A stretch of 64,000 bases of DNA, from NCBI GenBank assembly GCA_951799405.1, contig OX637345.1, positions 13,454,001 through 13,518,000 of the forward strand, given 5' to 3'. The translations under genes were made by a program, and so were the position numbers. Of the stretch, positions 1 to 10,090 are shown piece by piece (position 1 is the stretch's first letter; each line of letters begins with the position of its first letter). Under the pieces are notes generated by a model that saw nothing but the letters and a program-made list of their open reading frames with translations, was not told the origin of the DNA and did not search any database. This stretch comes from Agapetus fuscipes. Lineage: Eukaryota > Arthropoda > Insecta > Trichoptera > Glossosomatidae.

Positions 1-610
1 CACGCTAAGAATGGGTAACTGGTATTCGCTTAGAGTAGTTACAAGTATCTGATATTATCTTAAAGTATCAGATATTTTGGAGATGCCAGTGATCAATAAT
101 TGATTATGTTTGAGTTACACAATAGATTACTTTTGAGTTAGGTACGTTGTAAAATCGTTTTAATTTTGCCTTATTTTTCATATTATCCTCTGAGATGAAG
201 ACGTCTTTCTTCTTTCACCTTTTGGGAGATCACCAACTGGAGAGTCTTGCATGAATCATTCTGGAGATATACTATCTAAAAAAATATATAAATGTTACTA
301 ATTCTTTTGTGAAGAATATAAAAACTTAAAGATTTCGTAGAGCATTATATTAAGGTTATTCGCTCATTCACAAGCCAAGAAAAAAAACAGTTATCACGGA
401 TCCCTCACAGTGCTCTCTTATAAAATCATAAACGTTTTTAAATACAGTTCCACCCTGTCGGACAGTTACAAGTAATTTGGTTTTAATGGCTACAGACGGA
501 CATGATTTATACAACTAACAGAAAAGCCTGCAACATTTTCAACCACTCGACATTTTGTTTTGAAAAACACACATTTGTGAAGATGTCTAGCCAAAAATAG
601 GTAACAACAT
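1..610. other. unassigned AT-rich sequence
   Basis: No reading frame of note, no SINE head and no terminal inverted repeat pair was recognised here. Parts could be old transposon sequence too diverged to identify by eye. Confidence 0.4.
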
Positions 611-616
611 TATCAG

Positions 617-690
617 TTAATAATTCATTATTTTAATATTTCCATGAATTACTACTTAACAATTACCCAATGACATAATTTGAACAAAGT
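617..690 (-). repeat. S3 SINE body fragment
   Basis: The words AATTCATTATTTTAAT and ACAATTACCCAATGACAT match the body of the S3 copy at 16845-17100. Head and 3' end are missing, so this is a diverged remnant. Confidence 0.35.
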
Positions 691-759
691 CATTGTCGAT
701 AAGACACGACGCAGGCGGGGTTCAGACTTAAGATTGACTCAATAACGCAAATTCGACCC

Positions 760-945
760 CAGCACTCTCGGGAGCTGGGAAACCTCCACTTCATCTGAAG
801 TGTTTGGCGTAAGGCCGGCCCCCTTACCTGTAAAAATAAATAGGTTCAACTCGCCACATGCGACCCCTTCGGGGATAACGCGGCAAGAAGTTACACTATA
901 TGTGTACATTAGTTGCGTTGCGTTGCGTTGCGGTATCATACCAAC
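760..945 (+). mobile_element. S2 SINE, 5'-truncated
   Basis: Carries the S2 body from the CTCGGGAGCTGGGAAAC segment through CTTACCTGTAAAAATAAA and CGGGGATAACGCGGCAAGAA to the terminal GTTGC repeats (GCGTTGCGTTGCGTTGCGG). The tRNA-like head is absent. Confidence 0.75.
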
Positions 946-997
946 GACAGTTAACTTTTGTTACATTTAATATCAACATTTTCTATTGTAATTCAAA

Positions 998-1215
998 TAC
1001 TGTAACTCTGTCGCCATTCCGATAGGGTCGGCTAGAGCCTTTGCAGAGCTGCCTCCATTTTTTCCTATCCTTACATACATCTTTCAATTAATTAATATCC
1101 ATCACCTTTTTCGAGCATTTTCTTCTTTTACGCTCACTTTGTATATCCCATTCTTTCACAATCTCCTCAATCTGATAACTCCATACTTTGATCGGTCATC
1201 CCTTTTCTGTCACAC
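998..1215 (-). pseudogene. L-G LINE 3' end (C-terminal coding plus tail)
   Basis: On the minus strand this reads as a decayed C-terminus of a non-LTR retrotransposon ORF2, with a KDRKKW-like stretch degraded relative to other copies, followed by the GGCGACAGAGTTACAGT tail. Frameshifts and stops are present. Severely 5'-truncated; only about 220 bp remain. Confidence 0.75.
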
Positions 1216-1688
1216 TTCCTTTTAAAGTTTTCTAAAATAACAAAATAACAAAGGATAAGAAAACACATCCTACTAGCTTGTGTAATACTGTAACGATGCA
1301 CTGTAATTAAATGAACATGGCCAATAAAAAAGTAACACAAATCACTGATACTTTACCGTTCGCATCTCTAACCGTATTATGTACCAAAAGTTAACTGTAA
1401 CCGTCCGAGAGAGTTGCAGTTACATTACACGAGAGTATCAGGTTCCCCACGAATACAGTGACAGCCCGCACACCAACACACACACACACACACCTAAGCG
1501 CGCTCTTACACATCTCTACGGAGCGTGCCAAAAGTAGCGCGCGCACTTTCATTTCTATCACCGACCCAGTTTCACGGTTGCCGGTCTGCCGCCTCCCAAA
1601 CCACGCGACACACTTATAGAAAGCACTCTTTTTCTTCTTCGTCTTATAGTACCTACCGTCTACAATAATCTATCTATGATCTAAGAAC
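1216..1688. other. unassigned sequence with short CA repeat
   Basis: Contains a short (CA)n run near 1477-1492. Nothing else was recognised. Confidence 0.4.
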
Positions 1689-1689
1689 T

Positions 1690-2030
1690 GTCCGACCGGT
1701 CCGTAGCTCAGTGGTAACACTGCGGACTCTGAATGGGAAGGTTGTGGATTCGAATCCCGGCGGAGCACAAAAAATATACCATTTATATTTTCAAATTTGC
1801 TCTTCGCTGGGTTGAAAAATTCATAAACCTTTACCGATGACCGGTCACCAAAGGTCCATCCAGCCTTACAGCAACTGGGTCTTGCTTGAGTATTGGCGCT
1901 TTGTAGCGACGACAAGCTCGTACACCTTTGCGGCACTACAACAAGTGTCATAGACCCCTAGAGTCTCTAGAATCTAAGGAGTCTCCCGCACAGGATTTCT
2001 TAAAAAAAATAAAAAAATGTAACCAATCGC
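1690..2030 (+). mobile_element. S1 SINE, full-length, tail type 2
   Basis: The tRNA-like head begins ACCGGTCCGTAGCTCAGTGG (box A region), followed by GGATTCGAATCCC as box B. The body runs through TGCTCTTCGCTGGGTTGAAA. The 3' end is the type-2 tail (TCTCTAGAATCTAAGGAGTC ... CACAGGATTTCTTAAAA) with an A-rich terminus. This copy has the most tRNA-like box A in the window (TAGCTCAGTGGTAAC). It abuts an L-F fragment on its 3' side. Confidence 0.85.
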
Positions 2031-2031
2031 T

Positions 2032-2445
2032 CTGTATGGTATGGAGGGATGGACTCTCACGCAGGCACTGGAGAGACGTATTGAAGCATTCGAGATGTGT
2101 CTATACCGAAAAATGCTTCGGATCTCTTGGCGTGATCGAGTCACCAATGAAGAAGTCCTTCAACGAATGCGCACTACAAAGGAGCTCCTGCCTACCAATT
2201 AGCAGAGAAAGCTTATGTACTTCGGTCACATTTTGAGAAATGAGAAGTACCGTCTCCTTCATCTTATCATTCAGGGTAAGATTGAGGGGAGAAGATCTCA
2301 GGGACGCCGAAGGACATCGTAGCTGAAAAACCTGCGACAGTGGTTCGGCAGAAGCACCTTAAGTCCCTGTTTCGAGCCGCAGCATCTAAAGTGAAAATAA
2401 CCATGATGATCGCCGATCTTTGATAGAAGTGGCACAAAAAGAAGA
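2032..2445 (+). pseudogene. L-F LINE ORF2 C-terminus (RTE-like)
   Basis: Translating the plus strand gives a C-terminal segment like that of widespread RTE-type endonuclease/reverse transcriptase ORFs: YGMEGWTLTQALERRIEAF, then MLRISWRDRVTNEEVLQRM, then KLMYFGHILRNEKYRLLHL, then KIEGRRSQGRRRTS. A stop sits inside the segment before QRKLMYFGH and another after RRRTS. The end resembles the common 3' end with GTTTCGAGCCGCAGCATC. The catalytic RT core is missing. Confidence 0.8.
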
Positions 2446-2664
2446 AGAAAAAGATCTAAATTGCAAAGATATTGATAACCTCTATCAAATGAGAGGAAGA
2501 CTTGGTTTTTGTTTGTTATTTGAATTTCTTTATTTTTCCTTCTACAATTTGACACTATACCTACAAGGTTACAGACTCTCAATGACTCTGGCCAGCGGGC
2601 CGACAATCACGAAAGTACTCCGGGCCTAAATTTCAGGATCCACATGTAACATACACTGCTGAGA

Positions 2665-2765
2665 CGATCGCTCGTAGTCTAGTGGTCAACGCTTCATATT
2701 CCAAATCGGAAGGTTTTGGATTCGACTGTCCAGAAGAGCACAAAAAATATAAAGGAACATTTTCA
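2665..2765 (+). mobile_element. S1-like SINE head, variant
   Basis: CGCTCGTAGTCTAGTGG and GGATTCGACTGTCCAGAAG replace the usual box A and B segments, then GAGCACAAAAAATATAAA follows. The body is truncated. This variant head recurs in fragments between 3360 and 3640. Confidence 0.6.
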
Positions 2766-2789
2766 TCCCTTAAAAAAAAAACTAAATTA

Positions 2790-3085
2790 GGCTGATTTAT
2801 TTGGTGAGCGCTGTTTTTGTGTGTATCACACCTCAAGAGCCCTCTGCGAGCTTGGTCGTCGCTGTAGAAAGCGCCAATTCTCAAGCAAGACCCAGTTGTT
2901 GTAAGGCTGGATGGACCGTTTGATGACCGGTCTTTGGTAAAGGTTTATGAATTTTTCAACCCAGCGAAGAGCAAATTTGAAAATATAAATGGTATATTTT
3001 TTGTGCTCCGCCGGGATTCGAACCCACAACCTTCCAGTTACGAGTCCGAAGTGTTACCACCTGGACTACGGACCGAGACTGGACT
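2790..3085 (-). mobile_element. S1 SINE, near full-length, tail type 1
   Basis: Minus-strand copy with the full body; box B and acceptor-like sequence lie near 3000-3030. Its 3' end on the minus strand is the type-1 tail (AGGTGTGATACACAC ... AAATAAATCAGCC). The head ends at GGTCCGTAGTCCAGG, so only a few bases of the 5' end are altered. Confidence 0.85.
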
Positions 3086-3087
3086 AC

Positions 3088-3256
3088 CTTTGACTTCTAG
3101 GTTGGTACGACGCTGACCACCCATGCGTAAAAAGTGTTCACTTTGCCAATTTCACCCCTGTTTCAGGGAAAGACGGCAAAAGATGAAAGATTTATAAACT
3201 TTTTAGGGTTTGTGTATTCACACAGTGAAAATTCATTTTTTTTTTTTTTTTTTTTT
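3088..3256 (+). repeat. T repeat (L-B 3' end), partial, ending near poly-T
   Basis: Starts TTGACTTCTAGGTTGGTACG and contains TTTGCCAATTTCACCCCTG and TTTCAGGGAAAGACGGC. It then diverges and meets a T homopolymer at about 3235-3256. The distal half of T is lost. Confidence 0.6.
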
Positions 3257-3281
3257 AAAAACTATGTTTTATTTTCACAAT

Positions 3282-3345
3282 AATTAATTTTATTTGCCTC
3301 GAATACTTTCGACCTTCAAGTTTCAGGCCATTATCAAGAGTCTCC
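3282..3345 (-). other. CGAAA-containing terminal motif, possible Penelope-like end
   Basis: The minus strand reads TGATAATGGCCTGAAACTTG then AAGGTCGAAAGTATTCGAGG. Similar arrangements recur at 17472, 27757, 30856 and 54605. Hammerhead motifs are known from the ends of Penelope-like elements, but the core here is too degenerate for a firm call. Confidence 0.25.
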
Positions 3346-3359
3346 TACTGTTTAAAGTT

Positions 3360-3830
3360 TCATATATTAAATTGGAAGGTATTGGATTCTACTTTCCAGA
3401 AGAGCACAAAAAATATCATGCAACATTTTCGTTTCCACAAATTGGGTCCAGTCCATAGTCTACTGCTTATCGTTTAATTTTCTAAATCGGAAGGTTTTGG
3501 ATTCGACTGGAAAAACACAAAAAAAAAAATTAAACCCACAAATAGGGTTAGGTCCGTAGTCTAGTGATTAACGCTTCGAATCGTTATGATAAGGTAGCGG
3601 GGTCTATTACGGGTGGAGCACAAAAAATATAATGTAAGTTGATTTTTTTTCTACATGTAACAAAATTTCATTCAACAAATGGAGAACATCATTACAACAA
3701 CTAGATCTTACTTGAAACTTGGCACTTTTTTACAGCGATGACCAAGCTCGTAAATGGCTCTTGAGGTGCAATTTATAGAAAAAAAAGTGCTCAACAAATC
3801 CTTCTTTATTATTATTATAATTGACTAAAG
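3360..3830 (+). mobile_element. cluster of S1-variant SINE fragments
   Basis: Three head fragments follow one another (near 3370, 3480 and 3547-3640), each with a GGAAGGTxTTGGATTC-like or GTCCGTAGTCTAGTG segment and GAGCACAAAAAATATAA. The last continues into an S1-type body (GCGATGACCAAGCTCGTAAA) and a type-1 tail (GGCTCTTGAGGTGCAATT) ending in an ATT-rich run at about 3830. Confidence 0.55.
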
Positions 3831-4810
3831 TGTCCTTGTGAACCGAAAAAAGCAATACGCAGAATGCATTTCTGTACCTTACAGCATAAACAACGGTAGT
3901 CACATTTAGTAAAATGTGCAGGAGACGAGTTTTAGTGAAAATGTGCACTTTTATAAAACCATCATAACTTCTAAACTAGACGAGATATTTTTGATCTGTA
4001 AAAACTGTTTATCTTCTTCTATCGATATTTATTTAATGTAAAGTAATGTGAACAACGTATGTGGAACTTCCGTGGTTTATGCTCGCACTTTTATGTGCAT
4101 CCCATATTTATTACACTTGATATCTCAGTAACTATGAGTCCGAGGACTCCAATATTTTTACCACTTATAGAACAGATAATTATAATATTTTCTGCATCAT
4201 TAACTCAAAAACGCAAAAAAGTGGACTTCCGTTGTTTATGCTCTAAGGTACAGATTTTATTTTGTTACTAGGCGGGGTGACTTCAAGCATGTTTTTTTGT
4301 TCCGACTCTATTATAAGGAAGTTCCAATTACTTTCATCTCTAAAAATCAGAGAAAATTCTCTCACATACATACATACATAGAAAAAGAAAAATGAAACCA
4401 TCTTGTTATTTTCAATCTCTATGGAAATTGAATTTTTCATACAACACAATTTCTTTCTCGCCCCGTCTCTTTCTTGCCGATGCGATTCACCATATCGCGG
4501 TCTCGCTAGTCTTTCTCTTTTCATAATGTTGGTAACAATAACAAGATGGCGATTATTATTATTCAAAATTGGAACACAAAGATGGCGGCCGCTTTGTTTT
4601 GGCGCGCTCGGGAAATGAGGTCAAAGAAAGAGTTGTCGCTATTACCAACTCTTACACGCTAAATAATATTTCGCCCAGTTGTAAAAAAAACACAATGAAG
4701 AAAGCAGACATCTTGGGTTTTATAATTTGAGGAAAGCTCCTCATCTTAAATGAACATAAACGCTGCAATTGTTAGGTTAAAGCTGGAATTAAGTTTGTCA
4801 TATTTAGGTA
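3831..4810. other. unassigned; includes GC-richer patch with GATGGCGG words
   Basis: No transposon family was recognised. At 4540-4620 the sequence has two AAGATGGCG words (one reads AAAGATGGCGGCCGC) in a locally GC-richer stretch. No long reading frame and no splice structure was recognised. Confidence 0.3.
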
Positions 4811-4814
4811 CAAT

Positions 4815-5030
4815 TATAACAACTACACAGTTAAAAAAACATAGATTCGGATAATAGACGAACCGTTAATTATTCTCGACGTTTCATTAGTAACGTAGCC
4901 AATGTCTTCAGGAGACACCCTCTCTGCGCGACGACTGGCTACGTCGCTACCGAAACGTCAAGAATAATGTAAGTTCCCTTATAATGGTTGCTGTAATATC
5001 CGAATATTTTTTTAAACTGTGTAGTTATTA
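4815..5030. mobile_element. FB1 foldback element
   Basis: The left end AACTACACAGTTAAAAAAAC and the right end AAACTGTGTAGTTATTA are inverted repeats. Complementarity continues inward through TTATTCTCGACGTTTC on the left and GAAACGTCAAGAATAATG on the right, so most of the 216 bp can fold on itself. It contains CGACGTTTCATTAGTAACG and TCTTCAGGAGACACCC, features shared with FB2 and FB3. There is no coding capacity. Confidence 0.75.
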
Positions 5031-5290
5031 TATAAAATTGTAAATATAAAGCTTCCAACCTTGGCCGACTTTCACTGAAACAGAGGGACAATGGCAAAGT
5101 GAATCTTTTTTTACAGTATAGGTGGTAAGCCTCATACCAACCTATAAGCCAAGGAACACAATCAATAAAGAACATTGAAGTTTATACAAAATCAACAGGA
5201 CCTTAAAAATAAATCGTTACAAAAAAAATGTTTTTACAGTACCTACGGGTGGTCAGCCTCATACCAACCTATTAGTAAAGGAGTACAAAT
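5031..5290 (-). repeat. two partial T repeats
   Basis: The first (about 5045-5163) runs from the middle of T to its start (CATACCAACCTATAAGCC). The second (5230-5282) has only the start of T (GGTGGTCAGCCTCATACC). Both have the same orientation. Confidence 0.65.
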
Positions 5291-5618
5291 ACTAATAAAA
5301 AATATTTAAGTATGTGCAAACCTTAAGAAGAAATCGATACAAAAAACTCATAAATAAAATTTATGTAGGTACTGATTATTTTCCTCCATTATTTGATACA
5401 TGACTTAACTCTTTAAGTACCTGTGATAATGATATTTAAATACCTTTGTATAACACAACCTTGGTTTTATATAATATCGCTGCGAGAGACCCTGAATGTG
5501 CATACTGAGTCGATGCACTACAAAATTGCAGCAGGGTTGCCAAAATTTCATTTTATTTATTTCATTCAAAAATGTAATACATTTCTTAATTCATTTTAAT
5601 CCACTTTAATGCTCTTCG
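5291..5618. other. unassigned AT-rich sequence
   Basis: Nothing recognised. Confidence 0.4.
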
Positions 5619-5928
5619 TCTCGATAGATCCGTTGGTAGAATGCTTGCATTCCATGCCGAGAGCTCGGGTTCGAATCCCACCACCGGTGTATGATTTCCC
5701 GGTTCGGTGCTTGTTTCAAAATCCAAAATGAAAGCCTGCAAGGTTTACTCAGCCTTCATAATAAATTAGTACCAGCCTCCTCGGGAGCTGGGAAAGCTCC
5801 GCTTCAACTGTAGTGGCTGGCGTAAAGCAGCTTACGTGTAAAAAAATAGTTTTCACTCGCCACTCGCCCTTCGGGAAAAACGCGTCATAAAGTTACACTA
5901 TACGTGTAGCTTAATAGCGTTTTAGCGT
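5619..5928 (+). mobile_element. S2 SINE, near full-length
   Basis: The head CTCGATAGATCCGTTGGTAG is a diverged box A. GGGTTCGAATCCCACCACC is a good box B. The body proceeds through ATTTCCCGGTTCGGTG and GGGAGCTGGGAAAGC to CGTCATAAAGTTACACTATA and TAATAGCGTTTTAGCG. Confidence 0.8.
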
Positions 5929-5974
5929 CTTCTTTTTCTTCCTTACAGATCGGATGGATCTGTTTGTGTTTTCT

Positions 5975-6110
5975 CTTTTGAGGTGTCCCCTTTGCCAATG
6001 TCACCCCTACTTCATGGAAAGACGGCTAGAGTTACAATGAGTTTGTTCATTTTTAGTTGGAGGCTTTCTGTGTAAATTCGCATGTGTAAGCGCAGATTTC
6101 AACATGCTTT
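5975..6110 (+). repeat. T repeat, central part
   Basis: CTTTGCCAATGTCACCCCTA, GGAAAGACGGC and GCATGTGTAAGCGCAGATTT are present in order. Both ends are missing. Confidence 0.6.
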
Positions 6111-6127
6111 CCTTAGGGCGTATAATA

Positions 6128-6636
6128 ATAATAATCTATAATCTAAGTTGCAAGGATATATTCATTTAAAGCTCTCAGATGTATGCCCACAAACCAACAA
6201 GTGTAGTTCGCGCTTACAAATGCTGAATGTGTACTTACAAATAAAATCCAAACCTCAAATGAACATAAGCCCCACAACTTTTGCCGACCTTCCCTGAAAC
6301 AGGGGTGACATTGGCAAAGTGAACCATTTTTTACAGTATGGGTGGTCAGCCTCATACCAACCTATAAGTCAAGGAATATGAATAATAAATTACATTTAAA
6401 TATAAAAAAGAACAAAACCTTACAAAGAAATCTATACAAAAAAAGTCAAAAATTTCCTATGCAAAAAATGTAGCAAATGAATACACCAACATTAGAAATC
6501 AACATTGCAGATTAGCCGCCACTTCTTCCTGTCCTTGCATACTTCTTTCATTTCATCCAGAGTCATAACCTTTTTCATACAAGTCCTCCTTTTATTATGA
6601 CTCTGGATATCCCAGTCATTCGCTATTTCAGAGATT
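6128..6636 (-). pseudogene. L-B LINE 3' part downstream of the L-A insertion
   Basis: The minus strand continues the L-B reading frame broken at 10422: DQISEIANDWDIQSHNKRR, then TCMKKV, then EMKEVCKDRKKWRLICN, ending near 6500. About 130 bp of 3' UTR follow, then a complete T repeat (6128-6370) finishing TTAGATTATAGATTATTA. This joins coding end, UTR and T in one copy and shows that T belongs to the L-B 3' end. The same order is seen at 41608-42020, 42545-43080 and 51535-51975. Confidence 0.85.
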
Positions 6637-6641
6637 TGATC
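6637..6641. repeat. target site duplication, 3' side of L-A
   Basis: TGATC, identical to 10417-10421 on the other side of the inserted L-A element. Confidence 0.75.
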
Positions 6642-7037
6642 ATAATCATAAGGTCTTTATTGTTTTTTATCAATATGTACAAAGTATTACAATAAAAATA
6701 AATTTTAAAAATCTAATTACAATAAATACTCCCCAAAGTAAGCATAGCTTGTGTTTTGGGGAGGATTCCAACTTATCTTAACTTAAAATTAATCACTTAA
6801 TAGATAAAAATCATAAAAAACAAAAATAATATATACACTATTTAGTCATTTACTCAGCAAAAACAGAAAGACAAAAAATAAAGTAAAATAACATAAAGAG
6901 GTAACATGTTTAAATAGAAAATACAGAAATAGGAATTATACATATATACACACATGTAGATATATGAAAAAAATAACAAAAATAATAATGATAAGAATAA
7001 TATACAAAAAACCAATCAAATATAAACACTCAACTAT

Positions 7038-8180
7038 TTACACCTCTTTCAAATATTTGCTGATCATGTACTTAATGGCCCTAGGATCTGCGTGCTTATC
7101 ATGCTTATACCTGGAAAAAAGTGCATTGTACCACCTTACACCCAAATAATCGTAGTGATGTTGGCCGGTTGCTGTATTCTTTCTAGGAACTTTGATTAGA
7201 AGCGACTCTCTACGCGATCTACCACTCGGGATTACAATATCCCCCGGATTATATCCGTGGATAAAGTAATCCTTATGAACTTGGTAGAGAGCCGCTCTCT
7301 TATACAATTGGTCAATTGTTAGCACCGGAAAGTCATGATATAATTGCAATGTGGAATAGTCGAAAGGCTTCTTTAACATTATTTTGATAACCATTCTCTG
7401 CACCACCCTAAGAGGCTCGAGTGTTGTTTTAAATGTGCCGCCCCATCCGACCATTCCATACTGCATCAATGACTGTCCAAGCGCAAAATAGGTAGACTTC
7501 AAAGTTTTTACCTCTAGAATATCTCTAATTTTGCGGAATACATAGTAAATTTTCCTTAGTCTTTCAATAGTTGTTTCTACATGCTCCTTCCATCTAATTC
7601 TGGAATCTATTTTAATACCCAGATATTTAACACTTTCCGCTTGAGAAATTAGGGGGCATGAGCAGGAGCACGCAGTTCCACTGACCAAGAAGTTAGTACA
7701 GCTATGTATTGCTATACTAAGTGAAAAAGGAAGACCCCTATTGTAGAGAGAGAATGGAATAAAATTTGTTTTTTCGGTATTCAGAGACAGGAAATTTTTG
7801 TCGAACCAATTTTTAAGTATGGTTAATTCCACGTTCGTTCTGCGAACCACCTCTACCCATGACCCTCCCCTCACAATCATAGCCGTATCATCAGCAAAGG
7901 ACAGGATTGAGGATGTGATCGGCAGAGAGAATATCTCATTGACATAAATAATAAACAATATTGGTCCAAGGACGGTGCCTTGCGGAATTCCGAATCGCGT
8001 TATTTTTCTAGAGCTTACTATCTTATTAATGCGTACCTGCTGAGTTCTATACTGCATGAAACTGCAAATCCATTTCCTCACACTGCCACATATTCCAATC
8101 CTGTTTAATTTGTTCAACAGGCCAGTATGGCTAACGCTATCAAATGCCTTCCTTAGGTCGATAAATACACCCAGACAATG
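7038..8180 (-). pseudogene. L-A ORF2 remnant: reverse transcriptase palm to C-terminus
   Basis: RT of a non-LTR retrotransposon that would copy its RNA at a nicked chromosomal site. The readable frame begins at GVFIDLRKAFDS (about 8180-8136), which holds the first catalytic Asp, and runs without a stop to 7038, ending KYMISKYLKEV. Further motifs are GIPQGTVLGPILFIIYVNE (fingers/palm block), FADDT (second and third catalytic Asp), LSLNTEKTNF, and KYLGIKIDSRIRWKEHV (thumb side). The C-terminal YGMVGWGG ... LRVVQRMVIKIML pattern is typical of the CR1/Jockey group. The apurinic-type endonuclease and the N-terminal third of RT are missing. A frame starting at ATG 8247 (MNPDFLHEVDNQYNIAQY) may be the original ORF2 start, but it lies in another frame, so the deletion joins out of frame. 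Confidence 0.85.
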
Positions 8181-8657
8181 CCGTGTGACACTCGTATTGA
8201 GCTATGTTATACTGATTATCCACCTCATGCAAAAAGTCTGGATTCATGATTCGTGATAAAATAGTTCACTAGTAAGTACATCATTATTACAGGGTATCCC
8301 ATAATACCACAAATAACTATCGCACATAAAAATCATCATTATTTCAAACAGTACAGATGTCACAGCATCTTCAAGCAGCACAAAACATATAATGTCATGT
8401 ATGATATTATGAAATAATAGTAAACAATGAAATAGAACCGACCCAATGCTACGCTCACGGCGCACAACAAATATGCAGCGAGTGGCGGTATCCGCACACG
8501 GCGTATAGCACAGTACACACACGGGACCATTGCAATTTACAGATCGGCCCATTGTACTAAAATGTCGATCACGCGCTTTACATAAAAATACCTTAAAAAC
8601 AAAACAACATAACGAAAGTAAGTCTAAAAAGCAGAAATACACTATATTAAATATTAG
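8181..8657 (-). other. L-A inter-ORF region and possible ORF2 start
   Basis: Lies between the ORF1 stop (8658) and the RT segment. A 132-codon open frame (8642-8244) has no recognisable domain, and its TGA overlaps an ATG at 8247. The overlap could be a re-initiation site for ORF2, but with the rest of the ORF2 N-terminus deleted this cannot be tested by eye. Confidence 0.35.
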
Positions 8658-10058
8658 TCAATAATCAATCTTCTCTTTTGCAATTTGCAATACCCTAGCG
8701 TATGATGGGCAAGATTTTTTGTCCATAGCATTGTGGCAATGGTCAATATTTATCCCCCTTTTTTCCGATTCAATCTTACAATTGATGCACTCTGCTTGTT
8801 TAGAACGTTTGTCGCAATTTATAAATTTGTGATTTCCCCCACAATGAGAGCACTTCGCCGGTTCTGCCTTTTTTGTGCAGTAGTTGGCGGAGTGCATGAA
8901 ATTCAGACAGTGGTAGCATTGTGTAACTGGGTTGGCATCCACAACTGTGATTCTTTGATATCCCAGAAATATCTTCTGTTTCTCCGTGAGGTGTTTTCTC
9001 ACTTCAGTAGACGTCTCTACCAATAGATGCGCTAGCCCCGGGCTACCTCTCACCTTGATCACCCTCTTAATAACAAAGTCTTTGTGGTCCTTCAAAATAT
9101 CCTGCAATTCCCCATTCTGCATCTTAATGTCATTCCATAGGGTCTCATTATTATTCTCCGAACTGACGTTTCTCAGCACAATCCAAGGTTTCTTTTTTTT
9201 TAAAAATTCGGCTGTAAGCTTATCCGATAACCTTTCTTGAATTATTTGCTTTAGTATGTCCGCATCCGACTTTGAAGGACAGGTAATGAGACACCCACTA
9301 CTTCCTTTACTTCCCTTCCCTATCCTTCTCATTCCACAAATTCCTATTCCTAGGAGTTTAACATCCAATTTGTCCTTAAGTATTTTCTCCACCTGCTCAG
9401 GTAATAATTCCTTTTGCGTATCTCTACCACGCACTATGATCGTATATCGCTTTTCAAAATGATTCTTCGATGAGATACTTAGTTCTCTCTGAGATTTGCC
9501 TCCAACAATTGGTATCACTGCATCTCTTATATCCTTCAAATCCTCCGACACCTTGTCCACCATCGGTGTCATCATCTCAATCTTGCCTAATTTTTTCTCA
9601 TTTGCCAAAATCTGCTTCGCCACCTCTTTGTACATGCAATTCATTTCATCATACTTTTCTGCAAAGAAGGAGAGAGATTCCTTTATCTCTTTTAATTCTA
9701 CCTTCAGCTCCCTCATCTCCCTTAACAGCAGGAGTGTGTCTGCCGAAGGCGACTCCACGGTTGGGGAGGGGGATATTGTTGGTGAAGACGATGATGATGA
9801 TGCCCGGACGGGTGGATTAGGCAATACACCCTTGCTCTTTTTGAGATGTTGAGCCAATGCCTCGGAAGATGGGTTGGGGCCCAGCTTTGCTGTTCTTGGG
9901 TCCTCTAGCCTGCACGAGTCACACATAAATTGCGACCTTGTCCTTGTGGACATTCTTTCGGCTGCTTGACGCTGGCATGAGTGGTGGTATGACTCATAGC
10001 ACCTGGAGCATTTTAAAGCTTTTTTTGGGCTCAATTCCTCGGAGCATATACGGCACTT

Positions 10059-10061
<3 letters not shown>
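8658..10061 (-). CDS. L-A ORF1: PHD-finger, coiled-coil, CCHC nucleic-acid-binding protein
   Basis: Predicted RNA-binding chaperone of the L-A ribonucleoprotein, 467 residues, no internal stop. I chose the ATG at 10061 because the zinc finger starts at residue 3; the frame stays open upstream only through a homopolymer that would encode poly-Lys. Residues 3-50 carry a complete C4HC3 PHD pattern (C3, C6, C18, C21, H26, C29, C47, C50). A Ser/Pro linker follows (about 85-107), then a heptad-like coiled coil (about 110-185). A mixed alpha/beta region (about 215-375) could be the RRM-like domain of such proteins. Zinc knuckles are C382-C385-H390-C395 and C404-C407-H411-C416, with a third Cys cluster from C425. 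PHD plus zinc knuckles is known for ORF1 of some CR1/Jockey elements. The open frame contrasts with the deleted ORF2 and suggests a fairly young insertion. Confidence 0.85.

Positions 10062-10090
<29 letters not shown>
10061..10090 (-). repeat. A30 homopolymer abutting the ORF1 start codon
   Basis: On the minus strand, 29 A residues run directly into the A of the ORF1 ATG. It may be a 5' UTR A tract lengthened by slippage, or the trace of an older poly(A) junction. Length is likely to vary between copies. Confidence 0.8.

Noticed and set aside
1690..1765. Functional tRNA genes at the SINE heads
   Set aside because: Box A and B are present, but acceptor and anticodon stems do not form properly, and the heads continue into SINE bodies.
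8244..8642. A 132-codon gene between L-A ORF1 and RT
   Set aside because: No domain and unusual composition. It lies in the linker of the retrotransposon. The TGA/ATG overlap is noted but cannot be supported.
9470..9852. Plus-strand open frames of 116 and 118 codons
   Set aside because: They are antisense shadows of L-A ORF1, which has clear zinc-finger and coiled-coil features.
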